From Sphingomonadaceae bacterium (lineage in GTDB: Bacteria > Pseudomonadota > Alphaproteobacteria > Sphingomonadales > Sphingomonadaceae), in the NCBI GenBank assembly GCA_024236155.1, contig JACKLA010000002.1, positions 124,001 through 188,000 on the forward strand: a stretch of 64,000 bases of DNA, in the 5' to 3' direction. A program made the translations under genes and the position numbers. This document shows, piece after piece, positions 9,162-16,836 of the stretch. Each line of letters starts with the position of its first letter. The first letter of the stretch is position 1. Under the pieces are notes generated by a model. The model saw nothing but the letters and a program-made list of their open reading frames with translations. It did no database searches and was not told where the DNA came from.

Positions 9162-9521
9162 ATGGACGACAACACACGCCTTCAAATGATGTTTCAGGCG
9201 CAGAAAAAGTCGACCGGAGCTGCATACCTGTTGTGGTTTTTTCTGGGCGGCTTTGGCGCACACCGATTTTATCTCGGGCAGACGGGCACGGCTATCGCGC
9301 AGCTTCTGCTGCTTCTGCTTGGCTGGATTCCTTTCTTGCTTGGCTGGGCGGTCCTGTCGGTTTGGTGGATCGTCGACGCGTTCCTGATCCCCGGTATCGT
9401 CCAGCGCGAGGACATGGCGACGATCCAGCGTCTTGGCGGCCATCCGGGGATGATGGGTGGTCCCGGCATGGTAAACGGTCAACCGATCCCGGCGCGCCGG
9501 GAAGACCCGCCGCACTACTGA
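9162..9521 (+). CDS. TM2 domain-containing membrane protein
   Basis: The 119-residue protein has a TM2 domain: AYLLWFFLGGFGAHRFYLGQ followed by a second hydrophobic span over roughly residues 48-75, with the typical G-AHRFYLG turn between them. TM2 proteins are small inner-membrane proteins without an assigned biochemical role. A short Gly/Met/Pro-rich tail follows. The frame is open further upstream inside the kinase gene, but the ATG at 9162 follows GGGGGACGAG and gives a compact product. It lies 55 bases after the second kinase and could be co-transcribed with it. Confidence 0.8.
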   Translation: MDDNTRLQMMFQAQKKSTGAAYLLWFFLGGFGAHRFYLGQTGTAIAQLLLLLLGWIPFLLGWAVLSVWWIVDAFLIPGIVQREDMATIQRLGGHPGMMGGPGMVNGQPIPARREDPPHY

Positions 9522-9531
9522 GGCTCGCCGC

Positions 9532-10410
9532 TTGCTGGGGGCGATCGAGGCCGGCGGCACGAAATTCGTGCTTGCAGTGGGGCATTCGCCCACAGAAATT
9601 GCTGACCGGCATGTCATTCCGACCCGCCAGCCTGACGAGACGCTGGCGGAGGCGCTTGAGTGGTTCAGGCGGCATGATCGGGTTGATGCACTGGGCATCG
9701 GCAGCTTCGGCCCGGTCGATCTCGACCCTTCGTCGGCCACATGGGGGCATATCGGCAATACACCCAAGCAGGGCTGGGCCGGTTGCGACATTGCCGGTTA
9801 TTTCGCCGGGTCCCTGGGCGTTCCCATCGGCTTCGACACCGATGTCAATGCAGCGGCGCTGGCTGAAGCGAAATCGGGGGCAGGCCGCGGCGTTTCTTCG
9901 CTGGCCTACATCACTGTCGGCACGGGCATTGGTGGCGGGCTGGTGATCGGCGGGTGGCCGGTCCATGGCGCGGCGCATCCGGAAATGGGGCATATTTTCG
10001 TTCAGCGCCCGCATGCCGAAATGGGGTTTGCCGGGGTCTGCAAGCATCACGGTGCCTGCCTCGAAGGCGTGGCCAGTGGCCCGGCGATACTGGCACGTTG
10101 GGGAGCGACCCTGTCCGACCTTTCCCCGACCCATGAGGCGCATGGCATCGTGGCGGGCTATCTCGCGCAGCTCTGCCACAACCTGTTCGCGATCACCGCT
10201 GTCGAAGCGGTGGTGCTGGGTGGGGGTGTGATGAAGACGCCGGGACTGATCGGCCTGGTGCGGCAGGAGGCCCTGCGGCTCGACAATGGCTACCTTGCTG
10301 CTGGCGCGCGCCACCAGATCGTTACGCCCGAACTGGGTGACAATGCAGGTATCACCGGCGCGCTGATGCTGGCCGACCAGGCGATCCCGCTTGCGCCAGC
10401 GCAAATGTAG
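9532..10410 (+). CDS. ROK-family fructokinase
   Basis: The 292-residue protein starts at TTG. It has the ROK-family ATP-binding start GAIEAGGTKF, the DTDVNAAALAE segment with the catalytic aspartate, and the glycine-rich VGTGIGGGLVI. The zinc-binding signature is HPEMGH with the following C..H...C cluster (CKHHGACLEG). These match bacterial fructokinases that phosphorylate fructose at C6 using ATP. Conservation begins at the very first residues, which supports the TTG start. It ends directly before the left boundary of the mobile element. Confidence 0.85.
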   Translation: MLGAIEAGGTKFVLAVGHSPTEIADRHVIPTRQPDETLAEALEWFRRHDRVDALGIGSFGPVDLDPSSATWGHIGNTPKQGWAGCDIAGYFAGSLGVPIGFDTDVNAAALAEAKSGAGRGVSSLAYITVGTGIGGGLVIGGWPVHGAAHPEMGHIFVQRPHAEMGFAGVCKHHGACLEGVASGPAILARWGATLSDLSPTHEAHGIVAGYLAQLCHNLFAITAVEAVVLGGGVMKTPGLIGLVRQEALRLDNGYLAAGARHQIVTPELGDNAGITGALMLADQAIPLAPAQM

Positions 10411-10415
10411 GGAAG

Positions 10416-10422
10416 ATGGTGC
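10416..10422. repeat. Candidate left attachment-site core (attL)
   Basis: ATGGTGC, preceded by GGAAG, lies five bases after the fructokinase stop. The same seven bases, preceded by GGAA, occur at 15034 and overlap the 3' end of tRNA-Thr. A seven-base match could be chance, but its position at both edges of the insertion is right. Confidence 0.45.
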
Positions 10423-10598
10423 ACTCTGAGGGAGTGTTTACAAACCAAATCCTAGAGGAATTGGCAGGCTGGGAGAAGATTCTCCAGCACACCAGCCTCA
10501 GCCAGACATTCGATCCCGATGAACTTGAAGGTGAGGACGAGGACGCACCGCGCGACCGTCGTCTGGCGACCGTGCGGAGGCGTCGTCGTAGGTCTTGA
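10416..10598 (+). CDS. Possible small protein at the element's left end
   Basis: This is a 60-codon open frame of unknown function. Its first 45 residues look protein-like (ILEELAGWEKILQHTSL, then acidic DELEGEDEDAPRD), while the end is an arginine run. The ATG coincides with the putative attL core; an in-frame GTG at 10434 follows GAGGGA and may be the better start. It lies just upstream of mobC, where an oriT might also be expected. It may be spurious. Confidence 0.3.
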   Translation: MVHSEGVFTNQILEELAGWEKILQHTSLSQTFDPDELEGEDEDAPRDRRLATVRRRRRRS

Positions 10599-10612
10599 GA
10601 TCGGAGGGCTGG

Positions 10613-10972
10613 ATGGCACGCAAGCCATACGATCCTCCCTTCTCTCTCCGCCTCTCGTTTGAAGAGCGGGCAAGGCTCTCAGAGCAGGCCGAAGGCATGC
10701 CGCTCGGAGCCTATATCCGCTCGCGCCTTCTCGATCAGCCGCCGCGCCGCAAGCGTCTCAGTCAGATCGACCAAGATTCCCTGCTGCGCGTGCTTGGCCA
10801 GCTCGGCCAATCGCGCATCGCAAACAACCTCAACCAGCTCGCGAAACTTGCCAATCTCGGGACACTGCCCGTCACGCCCGAAACCGAAGAGGCATTGCTA
10901 GATGCCTCGAAGGATATCGCCGAGATTCGGAAGCTGCTCATTCAGGCCTTGGGACTGGAGGTCACGCCATGA
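10613..10972 (+). CDS. mobC: MobC-like mobilization (relaxosome) protein
   Basis: The 119-residue protein resembles MobC-type relaxosome accessory proteins, which help a relaxase open the strand at oriT. An N-terminal ribbon-helix-helix-like part (FSLRLSFEERARLSEQAEG) is followed by the recognisable IANNLNQLAKLANLG segment of this family. GGAGG precedes the ATG at 10613. Its stop overlaps the relaxase start as ATGA, so the two are translationally coupled, as is usual in mob operons. Any oriT is most likely in the bases just upstream. Confidence 0.85.
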   Translation: MARKPYDPPFSLRLSFEERARLSEQAEGMPLGAYIRSRLLDQPPRRKRLSQIDQDSLLRVLGQLGQSRIANNLNQLAKLANLGTLPVTPETEEALLDASKDIAEIRKLLIQALGLEVTP

Positions 10973-12282
10973 TCCTCAAGGCCTCTCAACGCAGCGGCGC
11001 GGCTCAACTCGGTCAACACCTTCTGAAGACCGAAGAAAACGAGCATGTCGAGGTGCACGAAGTCCGTGGCTTCATGTCAGAGAACGTCATGGGCGCGATG
11101 AAAGAAGCCCAAGCGATGGCCAAAGGGACGCGCTGCAAGCAGTATCTCTTCTCCGTCTCGCTCAACCCTCCCGAAACCGAAAATGTCGCCATCGAGGTCT
11201 TTGAGGGTGCGCTCGCCTCCATCGAGGAGAAGCTCGACCTGCAAGGTCAGCCCCGCATGGTGGTCTTCCATGAAAAGGAAGGCCGCCGCCATGCGCATGC
11301 GGTCTGGTCACGCATCGATGCCGAGACCATGACCGCCAAACAGCTTTCCTTCTTCAAATCCAAGCTGCGCGAAGTCTCGAAGCAGCTCTATCTCGAAAAC
11401 GGCTGGAAGATGCCGTCCGGCCTGATGGACAGCAAAGCGCGTGATCCGCGCAATTTCACGCTGGACGAATGGCAGCAGGCCAAGCGCGCGGGGCTGGATG
11501 CCAAGTCCGTCAAAGGGATTGCCCAGGAATGTTGGGCGGTCTCGGACAGTGCGCAAACCTTTGCTCACGCGCTTGAAGAGCGCGGCCTTTATCTGGCCAA
11601 GGGTGATAGGCGCTCCCATGTGGCCGTCACCTACGAGGGCGAGGTCTTCGCGCTCTCGCGCCTGATTGGCGTGAAAGCCAAGGACGTGACGGCTCGCCTT
11701 GGGAAGGCGGATGCCTTACGCAGTGTCGAGGAAACCAAGGCGCATATTGCAAACGCCATTGCGCCTCGTCTCGATGGCTTCCTCCAAGAAGCCAAGCGCA
11801 TGGCGCGGGACGCGCTGAAACCCCTCGCCGAGAAGAAAAAGGAAATGCAACTGGCTCACGCTGAGGAGCGTCAGCGCATGGCCAAAGGCCAGCGCGAGCG
11901 GTGGCAGCGCGAGACCAAAGAGCGGGCAAGTCGTCTGCGGACGGGTGTTCGGGGCCTGTGGGATCGCTTGACGGGCGATCACGCCAAGATGGTCAAGAAG
12001 AACGAGTTCGAGGCCTATCACGCGCTGCGCCGCGACCGCGATCAGCGTCAGGCCATGCTGAATGCTCAACATGCCGAACGTCGCAAGCTGCAAGAGCAGA
12101 TCAAACAGACGCGTGAGCGCCATGCGCGGCAGATTCTGAGCCTGCACAATCAGGCAGCTAATTATCGCCTCATGCGGGATGGCAGTCAGCAAACGATCCG
12201 TAGCGAATTCTCGCGGAGCGCAGGGCAAGCGAGGGAGCAATCCCGAAGCGCGCCGACGCGCGGACTTGAACTCGGACGGTAA
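10969..12282 (+). CDS. Relaxase / mobilization nuclease
   Basis: This 437-residue protein carries an N-terminal MobA/VirD2-type relaxase domain. The metal-binding histidines are His101, His108 and His110 in FHEKEGRRHAHAVWSRID. Such enzymes nick oriT and pilot the strand during conjugal transfer. No tyrosine occurs in the first 40 residues, where many relaxases have the catalytic one; this is also true of related annotated relaxases I know, so the nucleophile is uncertain. The C-terminal half (about 270-400) is strongly charged and helical, probably coiled coil. It overlaps mobC by four bases. Confidence 0.85.
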   Translation: MILKASQRSGAAQLGQHLLKTEENEHVEVHEVRGFMSENVMGAMKEAQAMAKGTRCKQYLFSVSLNPPETENVAIEVFEGALASIEEKLDLQGQPRMVVFHEKEGRRHAHAVWSRIDAETMTAKQLSFFKSKLREVSKQLYLENGWKMPSGLMDSKARDPRNFTLDEWQQAKRAGLDAKSVKGIAQECWAVSDSAQTFAHALEERGLYLAKGDRRSHVAVTYEGEVFALSRLIGVKAKDVTARLGKADALRSVEETKAHIANAIAPRLDGFLQEAKRMARDALKPLAEKKKEMQLAHAEERQRMAKGQRERWQRETKERASRLRTGVRGLWDRLTGDHAKMVKKNEFEAYHALRRDRDQRQAMLNAQHAERRKLQEQIKQTRERHARQILSLHNQAANYRLMRDGSQQTIRSEFSRSAGQAREQSRSAPTRGLELGR

Positions 12283-12563
12283 TCTCGAAACAGTTAGGCC
12301 ATAGCTGGTGCTCGCCGCTCTCAAGCCCTTCAGCCTGAACGGCCATCCTTAGCGGTTTTCTCTTTTCCCAAACACAGCTGCCGCGTTGTTACCCAGACCG
12401 GAGCTTCTAATCCGATTCCCGTGACGGTGGGGATGCAAGGCGTAAAGCCTTCTTCAGTCATCCTTTCGATTGCGGGCAATGCATCTGTCAAAGCCTCGGA
12501 TTCAACCACTCCTCCCGTAACGCGGCCCGTGGTGGGCAGCGGAAAACCTCAAGGGAGGATGCC

Positions 12564-12746
12564 ATGTTCCGACTGACGAAAGACGGCTTGAAAGCCAAAA
12601 GCGAGGCCCAGCTTCGCGACCTGTTTCAACGAGCTACGCGCGAGATTGCAAACAACCCGCGCCTCAGCGACAATTTCAGCAATGCCTCGACTGCCATGCT
12701 GATGATCCGCGACGAATTGGCTCGTCGCGGTATCAGCCCCCGATGA
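12564..12746 (+). CDS. Small hypothetical protein of the mobile element
   Basis: A 60-residue protein of unknown function. GGGAGGATGCC precedes the ATG, an excellent ribosome-binding site. The sequence is mixed and helical (SEAQLRDLFQRATREIANN...LMIRDELARRG), with no membrane segment or cysteine. It stands alone between the relaxase and a convergent small gene, so it probably has its own promoter in the 281-base spacer upstream. I cannot assign a function. Confidence 0.6.
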   Translation: MFRLTKDGLKAKSEAQLRDLFQRATREIANNPRLSDNFSNASTAMLMIRDELARRGISPR

Positions 12747-12759
12747 GGCTGAGGCCGCC

Positions 12760-12957
12760 TCAAGCGGCGGCCTCTTTCTCGGTCACTTCGCGCATGACGA
12801 TTCGGCCATTGAGCGGAAGGGCGTTCAGATTGAGGGAAAAGCCTTTCCCGTCGCGGGTCGGCCAGGCCACTCCGATATCGGTCCAGCGGGCGGACTTGCC
12901 TTCGCCGTTGACGGAATAGAGACGGAAGGCGGGACGGTTTGTGTTGGTGTCAGACAT
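12760..12957 (-). CDS. Small hypothetical protein of the mobile element
   Basis: A 65-residue protein starting MSDTNTNRPAFRLYSV, which looks like a compact beta-rich fold (WTDIGVAWPTRDGKGFSLNL). AAAAGGAGC precedes the ATG at 12957, which I preferred over an in-frame ATG six codons upstream. Similar small proteins are common on alphaproteobacterial plasmids and integrative elements without known function. The palindromic structure at 13019-13125 lies upstream and could be part of its leader. Confidence 0.6.
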   Translation of the reverse strand: MSDTNTNRPAFRLYSVNGEGKSARWTDIGVAWPTRDGKGFSLNLNALPLNGRIVMREVTEKEAAA

Positions 12958-13018
12958 TTTGATGCTCCTTTTCACTTTGCCGAACGGATGAGCCCGTCGG
13001 CTTCATGGGAGCACTGGA

Positions 13019-13125
13019 AAGACACGGGGGTGCCCACGCGGGGTCAAATGCCGCCAGCCCGTTTCACGGGGGCGGAGCTGCACGAAGGAAGCGAGCCGCA
13101 TTGATCCCCGCTGGCACCGTGTCTT
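13019..13125. repeat. Long imperfect palindrome with internal hairpin
   Basis: AAGACACGG at 13019-13027 pairs with CCGTGTCTT at 13117-13125. Moving inward, TGCC pairs with GGCA, GCGGGG with CCCCGC, and TCA(A)ATG with CATTGA, making about 25 base pairs with small bulges. Inside it CCGCC/GGCGG and CCCG/CGGG form a second hairpin around 13051-13075. It lies in a gene-free spacer of the mobile element. It could be a structured leader of the leftward gene at 12760-12957, a small RNA, or a DNA site for transfer or replication. Confidence 0.6.
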
Positions 13126-13208
13126 AGTCCCCATGAAGAGAAGCCGAGGGGCACATTTCCGTGAGCATGTGATCGTCATAGGAGCATCGGACTGACACAT
13201 GCAGACCG

Positions 13209-13535
13209 TCAGAACGGACAATCGTCGAATTCATCGTCCAAGGGAAAGAGTTCACCCTGCACCTCGTCGGAAGGCCAAGCCTCCTGCAACTGTCGGAAAT
13301 ATGCCGCATTCACCTGATCCTGAAGCCGCATCATCAATATGGCCAGCCGTGGGATCGAAGAGATCGGGATACAGGGCTCGCCATTGCGCATCATCGCTAA
13401 CTCGCGGTCGGTCGCGATACCGAGCCGCCCCGCGAAATCGGCAAGATTGATTTCAAGCGTCGCTGCAAGACCCTGGCACTGGTCGTAAAGGTCGATCCTG
13501 CAATCCAATAAATCTCGGCGGGTCACTCGCGGCAT
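13209..13535 (-). CDS. Hypothetical protein, possibly DNA-binding
   Basis: The 108-residue product is unrecognised. GGAGGA precedes the ATG at 13535. Residues 20-50 (CQGLAATLEINLADFAGRLG) have the rhythm of a helix-turn-helix, which is inference only, and the C-terminus is acidic. On the same strand just upstream lies the truncated gene end at 13604-13737, so this gene was probably part of a leftward operon before the rearrangement that brought in the recombinase fragment. Confidence 0.55.
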   Translation of the reverse strand: MPRVTRRDLLDCRIDLYDQCQGLAATLEINLADFAGRLGIATDRELAMMRNGEPCIPISSIPRLAILMMRLQDQVNAAYFRQLQEAWPSDEVQGELFPLDDEFDDCPF

Positions 13536-13603
13536 GGTCGTCCTCCATTGTTTGAGAAGGTCGGATTACCTGCGCGGCCCATGTTGTTTGGGCGGAAGTC
13601 AGC

Positions 13604-13737
13604 CTAGTTGAAGAGCGGCCCAAGCTGCAGCCGCATCAGGCGAATAGCCTGCCCCGTTGCCTCGTAGCGCATGTCGGGAGACAGGCGGGGATCGCGCAGG
13701 GCGATCTCAAAGCGTTTCAGGTAACGCTCTTCGAGGC
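13604..13737 (-). pseudogene. 3' fragment of a gene cut off by a rearrangement
   Basis: Reading leftward, this frame encodes LEERYLKRFEIALRDPRL, continues for about 25 more residues and ends LGPLFN before a stop at 13604. It has no start codon, and upstream the frame meets a stop near 13760, inside the recombinase fragment on the other strand. It therefore looks like the C-terminal end of a lost gene, joined head to head with the truncated recombinase at about 13738. The family is not recognised. Confidence 0.5.
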
Positions 13738-15069
13738 AACAGGAAGAAAGAGCTGGTCGTCATCATCGACGATATCAGCCGCCTTGCGCGTGGCCTCGAG
13801 GCGCACCTGCAACTGCGCGGCGCAATCGCTTCTGCGGGTGCGACGCTGGAATCCCCGTCAATCGAGTTTGGCGAGGACTCTGACAGTGTCCTTGTCGAAA
13901 ACCTGCTGGCGAGTGTGTCGCAGCACCAGCGCCAGAAGAATGGCGAGCAAACCAAGAACCGCATGCGTGGGCGCATGCTGAATGGCTATTGGGTGTTCAA
14001 AGCCCCGTGGGGCTATCGCTTTCAGCGCCAATCTGGCGGCGGCAAGCTGATGGTGCCCGATGAACCTTTGGCCTCGATCATCAAGGAAGGCTTGGAAGGC
14101 TTTGCCAGCGGGCGCTTTGCCTCTCAGGCTGAAGTGAAGCGCTTCTTTGAGGCACAGCCTGAATTTCCGAAGTGTCGGCATGGCGTTGTGCTGAACGAGC
14201 GCGTGAATCAGCTCCTCACGCAAACGCTGTTCTCAGGTTATCTGGAATTCCCAGAGTGGAATGTCAGCCTGCGCAAGGGTCAGCATGAGGGGCTTATCAG
14301 CCTCGAAACATTCGAGCTGATCCAGAAGCGCCTAAAGACCAAGGGCTATGCGATCACCCGCAAAGACCTCAATGAGGATTTTCCTTTGCGGGGCGTGGTC
14401 TGCTGCGCTGATTGCGGCCATCCCATGACTGCTGCATGGTCGAAGGGGCGGAACTCCCTCTATCCGTACTATATGTGCCGCCAGCGTGGCTGCTCTGGCG
14501 AGAAGAAGTCCATTCCTCGTGCGCGGATCGAAGATGCGCTGCACGAAATGGTGAAGGCTCTCACGCCTGCACCGTCCCTCTTTCGACTGGCCAATGAGAT
14601 ATTCCAGGACTTCTGGAAGAAGCGCGCCAATGCTGGCCGCGAGCGCATCACTCAGATGCGCGTCGAGATCGGGCAAATTGAGCGCAAGCTCGCTCAGGTC
14701 GTAGATCGGCTTGTCGAAGCCGATAGCGGAGCGATTGTGCGAGCCTATGAGCAGAAGGTCGATCAACTCGAACGCCAGAAGCTGATTCTGGCCGAAAAGA
14801 TCGCAAAATGTGGCACGCCTGCTCGCGACTATCAGTCAACTTTTCAAACCGCTCTCAAATTTCTGGCAAACCCTTGGAATCTTTGGGAAAGTGGTCGGTT
14901 GGAAGACCGCCGCGCTATGCTCAAACTGGTGTTTGGTGGGAAGATCGTATTCGACCGTTTTGAGGGCTTTCAAACCCCCGAAATTTCCTTGCCGTTCAAG
15001 GCTTTAAGGGCGATTTCTGGCCCCGAAAAGGAAATGGTGCCGGTTAGAGGATTCGAACCCCTGGCCTGA
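13738..15069 (+). pseudogene. Large serine recombinase, 5' truncated
   Basis: Recognisable sequence starts abruptly at about 13741 with KKELVVIIDDISRLARG, the middle of the resolvase catalytic domain. The start of that domain, including the catalytic serine region, is missing. The rest is present: QHQRQKN...NRMRGRM, the recombinase domain, a zinc ribbon (VCCADCGHPMTAAW...MCRQRGC) and a coiled coil. An open frame extends 28 codons upstream, but that part reads like noise and overlaps the opposite gene fragment. The 3' end runs into the tRNA gene, giving the tail VPVRGFEPLA. It was presumably the element's integrase and should now be inactive. Confidence 0.8.
15034..15040. repeat. Candidate right attachment-site core (attR)
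   Basis: ATGGTGC spans the CCA end of tRNA-Thr and repeats the bases at 10416-10422. Insertion into a tRNA 3' end with restoration of the end sequence is normal for integrative elements, although serine recombinases often use very short cores. Confidence 0.45.
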
Positions 15070-15110
15070 TGATTACAAATCAACTGCTCTACCAACTGAG
15101 CTAAACCGGC
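15035..15110 (-). tRNA. tRNA-Thr (anticodon UGU)
   Basis: Read on the minus strand, the 76 bases fold as a tRNA. The acceptor stem is GCCGGTT/AACCGGC, the D-arm has AGCTCAGTTGGTAGAGC, the anticodon arm GTTGA-TTTGTAA-TCATC carries TGT in the loop, the T-arm has GGTTCGAATCC, and CCA is encoded at the 3' end. The anticodon reads ACA threonine codons. The gene is the apparent insertion target of the mobile element, and the recombinase remnant reads into it from the other strand. Confidence 0.95.
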
Positions 15111-15206
15111 ATGCCATGCGGCCAGCGCCTTTCGCCCAGCGCGCGCCGAAAGTCCAGCCCCCAAGAGACGGAGCCGCCACAGTGCCATCACGGGGCTACC
15201 ACAGGG

Positions 15207-15923
15207 CTACTTCTTGACCCGCCAGTCCTTCGCATAGACCGATTCCTCACCATATTTCCGGCCCGCGGCGGCAGCCTGTTCTTCCAGCTCGGCGGGCGTA
15301 GAACCGCGTGCCTGCGATTGCCTGAGCATCGCCGAACGCTGGATCGGCACTGCCTGCACCATGGGCGTACCGGCAGGCAGGAAATGCTCGCCCGGATCGC
15401 CTGTCCACAGGAACGGGAAATTGATCGTCGTATCGAAGCGGTCGCAATCGACCAGCCCGCCGAAACAGGTGAAGGGCAGGTCCGGGCGGCTGAAAGGCGG
15501 GGCGAACAGCACCGAATAACCGGCCGGCACGCGAACGCGCCACGGGTTGATGAATTTCAGCGGCATCGCGCGTTCGAATGGGGGTTCCGGCGCGCCGATC
15601 TGGCCGGGATGATGCTGCTCCACAGGTTGGAACGGCACGTCCGGCGCCCAGCCGAACTGGATCGATACGCGGTCCTCCGGCACGCGCAGCATGATGTCGA
15701 ACGGCAGCGGGATGATGAAGCCGAGCGAGAGCGCATCGGTCACCGGCAGGCAGGCTTTGACAGTCATGCCCGGCATGCCCTGCGCATCGGGCATGCCCAT
15801 CTCGCGGTCCAGTCGTTTGAACCATTCGGGCGCAAAGCGGATTGCCCGTTCCGGCACCGGAATGCGGCCTTCGAGTGCGGGATCGCACAGGAATTCGATA
15901 ACTTGTCCCTTGTCGGCGTCCAT
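15207..15923 (-). CDS. Uncharacterised protein, DUF6065-like
   Basis: The 238-residue product has no signal peptide or membrane segment. It looks like a beta-rich cytosolic protein with many prolines (LGFIIPLPFDIMLRVPEDRV, INPWRVRVPAGYSVLFAPP). From memory it resembles the DUF6065 family, but I cannot verify that. The start at 15923 was chosen because the frame upstream reads like antisense of the neighbouring gene. It lies 25 bases after the leftward gene at 15949-16836, probably in one transcript. Confidence 0.6.
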   Translation of the reverse strand: MDADKGQVIEFLCDPALEGRIPVPERAIRFAPEWFKRLDREMGMPDAQGMPGMTVKACLPVTDALSLGFIIPLPFDIMLRVPEDRVSIQFGWAPDVPFQPVEQHHPGQIGAPEPPFERAMPLKFINPWRVRVPAGYSVLFAPPFSRPDLPFTCFGGLVDCDRFDTTINFPFLWTGDPGEHFLPAGTPMVQAVPIQRSAMLRQSQARGSTPAELEEQAAAAGRKYGEESVYAKDWRVKK

Positions 15924-15948
15924 GCATCCCCCGGATGGCCCGGGTGAA

Positions 15949-16836
15949 CTAGCGCGCGCCAAAGGTCCAGCCTTCGGTCGCCGCGATATTGCGGGTGAGG
16001 CCGCAGGGGAGCCAGTTTTCCGCCTCGTGCCCGGCCTTGCGCAGCCATGCGGCTGTGAGCAGCGCATCGGAGCTGTGATCGTCGATCGGGCCGCGTCCTG
16101 CGACCGGTGGCGAACCGAGCGCGACCAGTGCATCGTTGAGTGCTGCATAGCTGCGCATTTTTGCCTGCGTGGCACTGCGCCCGGCCGCAAGCGCGGCGAG
16201 GCTGGTGTAGATTTCAACCACTACCGAACCGGTCTCCGGCAGGGGGACGATCGGCCACACGGGTACGGTACCATGCAACCGGTGAAGCAAGCGCATGCCG
16301 GTCAGGCTCGACTTGCCGACCTGCGCAGCGCCGACAAGGTTGAAGTTAGAATAGGGCTTGCAGCCCATCGCTGCCTGCGCGTGTTCGGTGATGCGGAAGC
16401 GCCCGCGTCCATGCGGCGCGCCGTCACAGCGAAAATGCCCGCCTTCGCGCGCGCCATGCCGCCGGAAATAGGCGCTGAGCTGCGGATGGTCCACGAAACT
16501 GCTGGCGGCAAGATGCGGATCTTCCGCACAAAGCTCGTCAACCAGCGCCCATAGCGATTTCGCGTCGGGCGGGCTGTCTTGCCAGCCAGGGAAGAATGCA
16601 CCGCAATCGGCGAAGGGCAGCGAAATGCCGAGGTCCATGCCAACCAGCGTATCGCCGGGAAGCTCCTGCAGCAGGTCCAGCACTTCCATGCGGGACCAGC
16701 CGCGACCGGGGGCCTCGACCAGCACTGGCGGCCCACCTCGTGCATCCGCCAATGCCAGCGCAATCCCTTTGTGCCGCTCCCCCGCTGCGCCCGACCAGTC
16801 GATTGCAAGGAAGCGGGTGAAGCGATCAGGGCGCAT
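15949..16836 (-). CDS. Predicted RNase H-like nuclease, DUF429-type
   Basis: The 295-residue protein opens with TRFLAIDWSGAAGERHKGIA, the first strand of an RNase H-like fold with its metal-binding aspartate. It later has LVGMDLGISLPFADCG and, near the end, GPIDDHSSDALLTAAWL, which supply further acidic residues. This layout matches the DUF429 predicted nucleases, whose substrate is unknown. The start at 16836 overlaps the end of the upstream gene by 11 bases. The family assignment is by motif only. Confidence 0.6.
   Translation of the reverse strand: MRPDRFTRFLAIDWSGAAGERHKGIALALADARGGPPVLVEAPGRGWSRMEVLDLLQELPGDTLVGMDLGISLPFADCGAFFPGWQDSPPDAKSLWALVDELCAEDPHLAASSFVDHPQLSAYFRRHGAREGGHFRCDGAPHGRGRFRITEHAQAAMGCKPYSNFNLVGAAQVGKSSLTGMRLLHRLHGTVPVWPIVPLPETGSVVVEIYTSLAALAAGRSATQAKMRSYAALNDALVALGSPPVAGRGPIDDHSSDALLTAAWLRKAGHEAENWLPCGLTRNIAATEGWTFGAR

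Larger units (their letters stand above)
10411..15034. mobile_element. Mobilizable element inserted at the 3' end of tRNA-Thr
   Basis: The segment holds a MobC-type accessory protein, a relaxase, several small accessory ORFs and a truncated large serine recombinase, between a fructokinase gene and the 3' end of tRNA-Thr(UGU). ATGGTGC, which includes the complement of the tRNA CCA end, occurs both at 10416 and at 15034, a plausible duplicated core. No mating-pair formation genes are present, so it would need a helper to transfer. The spacers at 12283-12563 and 12958-13208 hold no gene I can support; the second contains a long palindrome. A broken recombinase suggests the element is now fixed. 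Confidence 0.7.

Noticed and set aside
13657..13740. N-terminal extension of the serine recombinase frame
   Set aside because: It reads like antisense of the leftward gene fragment and lacks the resolvase start motif, so it is not taken as a true N-terminus.
14970..15191. ORF over tRNA-Thr encoding AQLVEQLICNHQ-like peptide
   Set aside because: Same tRNA artefact; the tRNA fold is unambiguous.
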